Positions 63,121 through 64,000 of a stretch of DNA of 64,000 nucleotides are shown here, piece after piece. The position numbers and the translations under genes were made by a program. Source of the DNA: Hymenobacter aerilatus (GTDB taxonomy: Bacteria; Bacteroidota; Bacteroidia; Cytophagales; Hymenobacteraceae). Within the stretch, counting starts at the first letter, position 1; each line of letters begins with the position of its first letter. Under the pieces are notes generated by a model that saw nothing but the letters and a program-made list of their open reading frames with translations, had not been told where the DNA came from and did not search any database. The stretch spans positions 3,266,501 through 3,330,500 of the forward strand of contig NZ_CP095053.1 of NCBI RefSeq assembly GCF_022921095.1. The letters run 5' to 3'.

Positions 63121-64000
63121 ATGGCTGCTTTACCCGATCCATCCGCTATCCAGCCGCTGCTAGAGGCGCTTACTTTCTCGCCCGATAATTTACCGCTTCG
63201 TAAGCACGTGGCCGGCCTGCTCGTGCAAGCTCAGCGCCTACCCGAAGCCGAAGAGTTGTACCGCACCGGCCTGCGCCAAGCCCCCACCGACACAGACTTG
63301 CAGTTGGGTCTGGCCGAAGTGTACACGGGGTTGCACAAGACCTCGGCGGCGTTTGTAGTGGTAGAGGAACTGCTAGCTGGCGCCCCCGAACACGCCCGCG
63401 CCCACTTGCTGCACGCGCGCTTGCTGGCCCAAACCGGCCAGCTAGAACCCGCCCGCGAGGCCTACGCAACCGCTCTGCACCACAACCCTACCCTGGAAGA
63501 TGCTGCTCTCGCGGCTCAGCTGCGCGAGTCGGCTACGCCCGTGCCGGCACAAGGCCCACGCCCCACCGACACCACGCCGGTGGTAGACGAGCAGGCGCTG
63601 TTTGCAGGCCTCGAAAAGCCAAAAATTAACTTTGCCGATGTGGGCGGTATGGAAGCGGTGAAAGAGGAAATCCGTCTCAAGATCATTCACCCGCTGCAAT
63701 TCCCGGACCTCTACAAAGCCTATGGCAAAGCCACTGGCGGCGGCCTGCTGCTGTACGGCCCACCCGGCTGCGGCAAAACCCACTTGGCCCGCGCCACGGC
63801 CGGCGAGGTGCAGGCGTCGTTTATCAACGTCGGCATCAATGATATTCTGGATATGTGGCTGGGCAACAGCGAAAAAAACTTGCACCAGCTATTCCAGATG
63901 GCCCGGTTGCAGGCGCCCTGCGTGTTATTTTTTGACGAGGTAGACGCCCTGGCCGCCAACCGCCACGATCTACGCCAGAGTGCGGGCCGCACCGTTATCA
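63121..64000 (+). CDS. TPR-AAA+ ATPase fusion, 5' part (runs off the window)
   Basis: 293 residues visible. Residues about 1-130 are helical TPR-like repeats (LVQAQRLPEAEELYRTGLRQ, ARLLAQTGQLEPAREAYATA). Then comes an AAA+ domain: the linker FADVGGMEAVKEEIRLKIIHPL, Walker A LYGPPGCGKTHLARATAG, and Walker B CVLFFDEVDALAAN. This resembles CDC48/spastin-class AAA+ ATPases. A TPR N-terminus suggests that it recognises proteins for unfolding or remodelling. The rest, including the arginine fingers, lies beyond 64000. In frame throughout. Confidence 0.88.
   Translation, partial: MAALPDPSAIQPLLEALTFSPDNLPLRKHVAGLLVQAQRLPEAEELYRTGLRQAPTDTDLQLGLAEVYTGLHKTSAAFVVVEELLAGAPEHARAHLLHARLLAQTGQLEPAREAYATALHHNPTLEDAALAAQLRESATPVPAQGPRPTDTTPVVDEQALFAGLEKPKINFADVGGMEAVKEEIRLKIIHPLQFPDLYKAYGKATGGGLLLYGPPGCGKTHLARATAGEVQASFINVGINDILDMWLGNSEKNLHQLFQMARLQAPCVLFFDEVDALAANRHDLRQSAGRTVI

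Overview
The window reads as a stretch of chromosome from a member of the Bacteroidota, most likely Hymenobacter or a close relative in the Hymenobacteraceae. This is inferred, not searched. The signs are a secreted metallopeptidase with a type IX secretion sorting domain, promoters of the Bacteroidota type (TTTG, about 19 bases, TAnnTTTG), an IPExxxVDY-family protein beside the acpP-fabF-rnc cluster, DUF3857 proteins, an isolated atpDC pair with a very short epsilon subunit, lack of obvious Shine-Dalgarno sequences, and GC-rich coding DNA. There is no rRNA, transposase, phage, plasmid or CRISPR signal. Almost everything is core or envelope-related genome.

Layout. 1-8300: end of an MFS transporter, a GH43-like secreted glycosidase, then three tandem DUF3857/transglutaminase-like secreted proteins, of which only the third keeps a catalytic Cys and His. 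8500-15320: a large secreted reprolysin-like peptidase (frameshifted as sequenced), then a helix-hairpin-helix outer-membrane protein with a PorV/PorQ-like barrel. 15470-18760: yidD (frameshifted as sequenced), a propeller lipoprotein, lgt, and an ECF sigma factor with an overlapping small membrane protein. 19000-24960: nadE and the oxidative pentose phosphate operon gnd-zwf-pgl. 25200-28140: acpP-fabF-rnc and the divergent IPExxxVDY gene. 28260-34200: pyk, rpsT, a YheT-like hydrolase, rsmG, a second ECF sigma factor and a GT2 glycosyltransferase. 34300-38260: tgt, an AT-rich orphan membrane gene, an LptF/LptG-type permease, an EamA transporter. 38280-42800: ispE, a three-gene PglC-PglD-PglE-like glycan cassette, a YitT-family protein. 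42970-47500: a trans-sulfuration enzyme, atpDC, tRNA-Gln, prs. 47600-64000: a CocE/NonD hydrolase, rplY, pth, metG, a histone-H1-like basic protein, a DUF3050 protein, a lipoprotein MsrB, typA, an acylphosphatase, nagA, a SpoU methyltransferase, a frameshifted Gly/Tyr-rich protein, an endonuclease III-like glycosylase, two small proteins, and the start of a TPR-AAA+ ATPase.

Three signals cut across the genes. First, three genes each lack exactly one base in a run of six or seven G or C. This looks like homopolymer undercalling, although slipped-strand variation is not excluded. Second, long inverted repeats with the arm GTCATCCTGAGC..GAAGGACCTT and a conserved inner palindrome AACGAGTCGTT sit mostly between convergent genes; other inverted-repeat families occur at single sites. 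Third, the heptamer CCTACCC/GGGTAGG is strikingly common on both strands, including four copies in one 250-base noncoding gap. I found no convincing new defence or mobile system. The most unusual protein-level observations are the DUF3857 trio with two apparently dead transglutaminase sites, a Tgt without its zinc cysteines, and the AT-rich gene between tgt and the permease gene.
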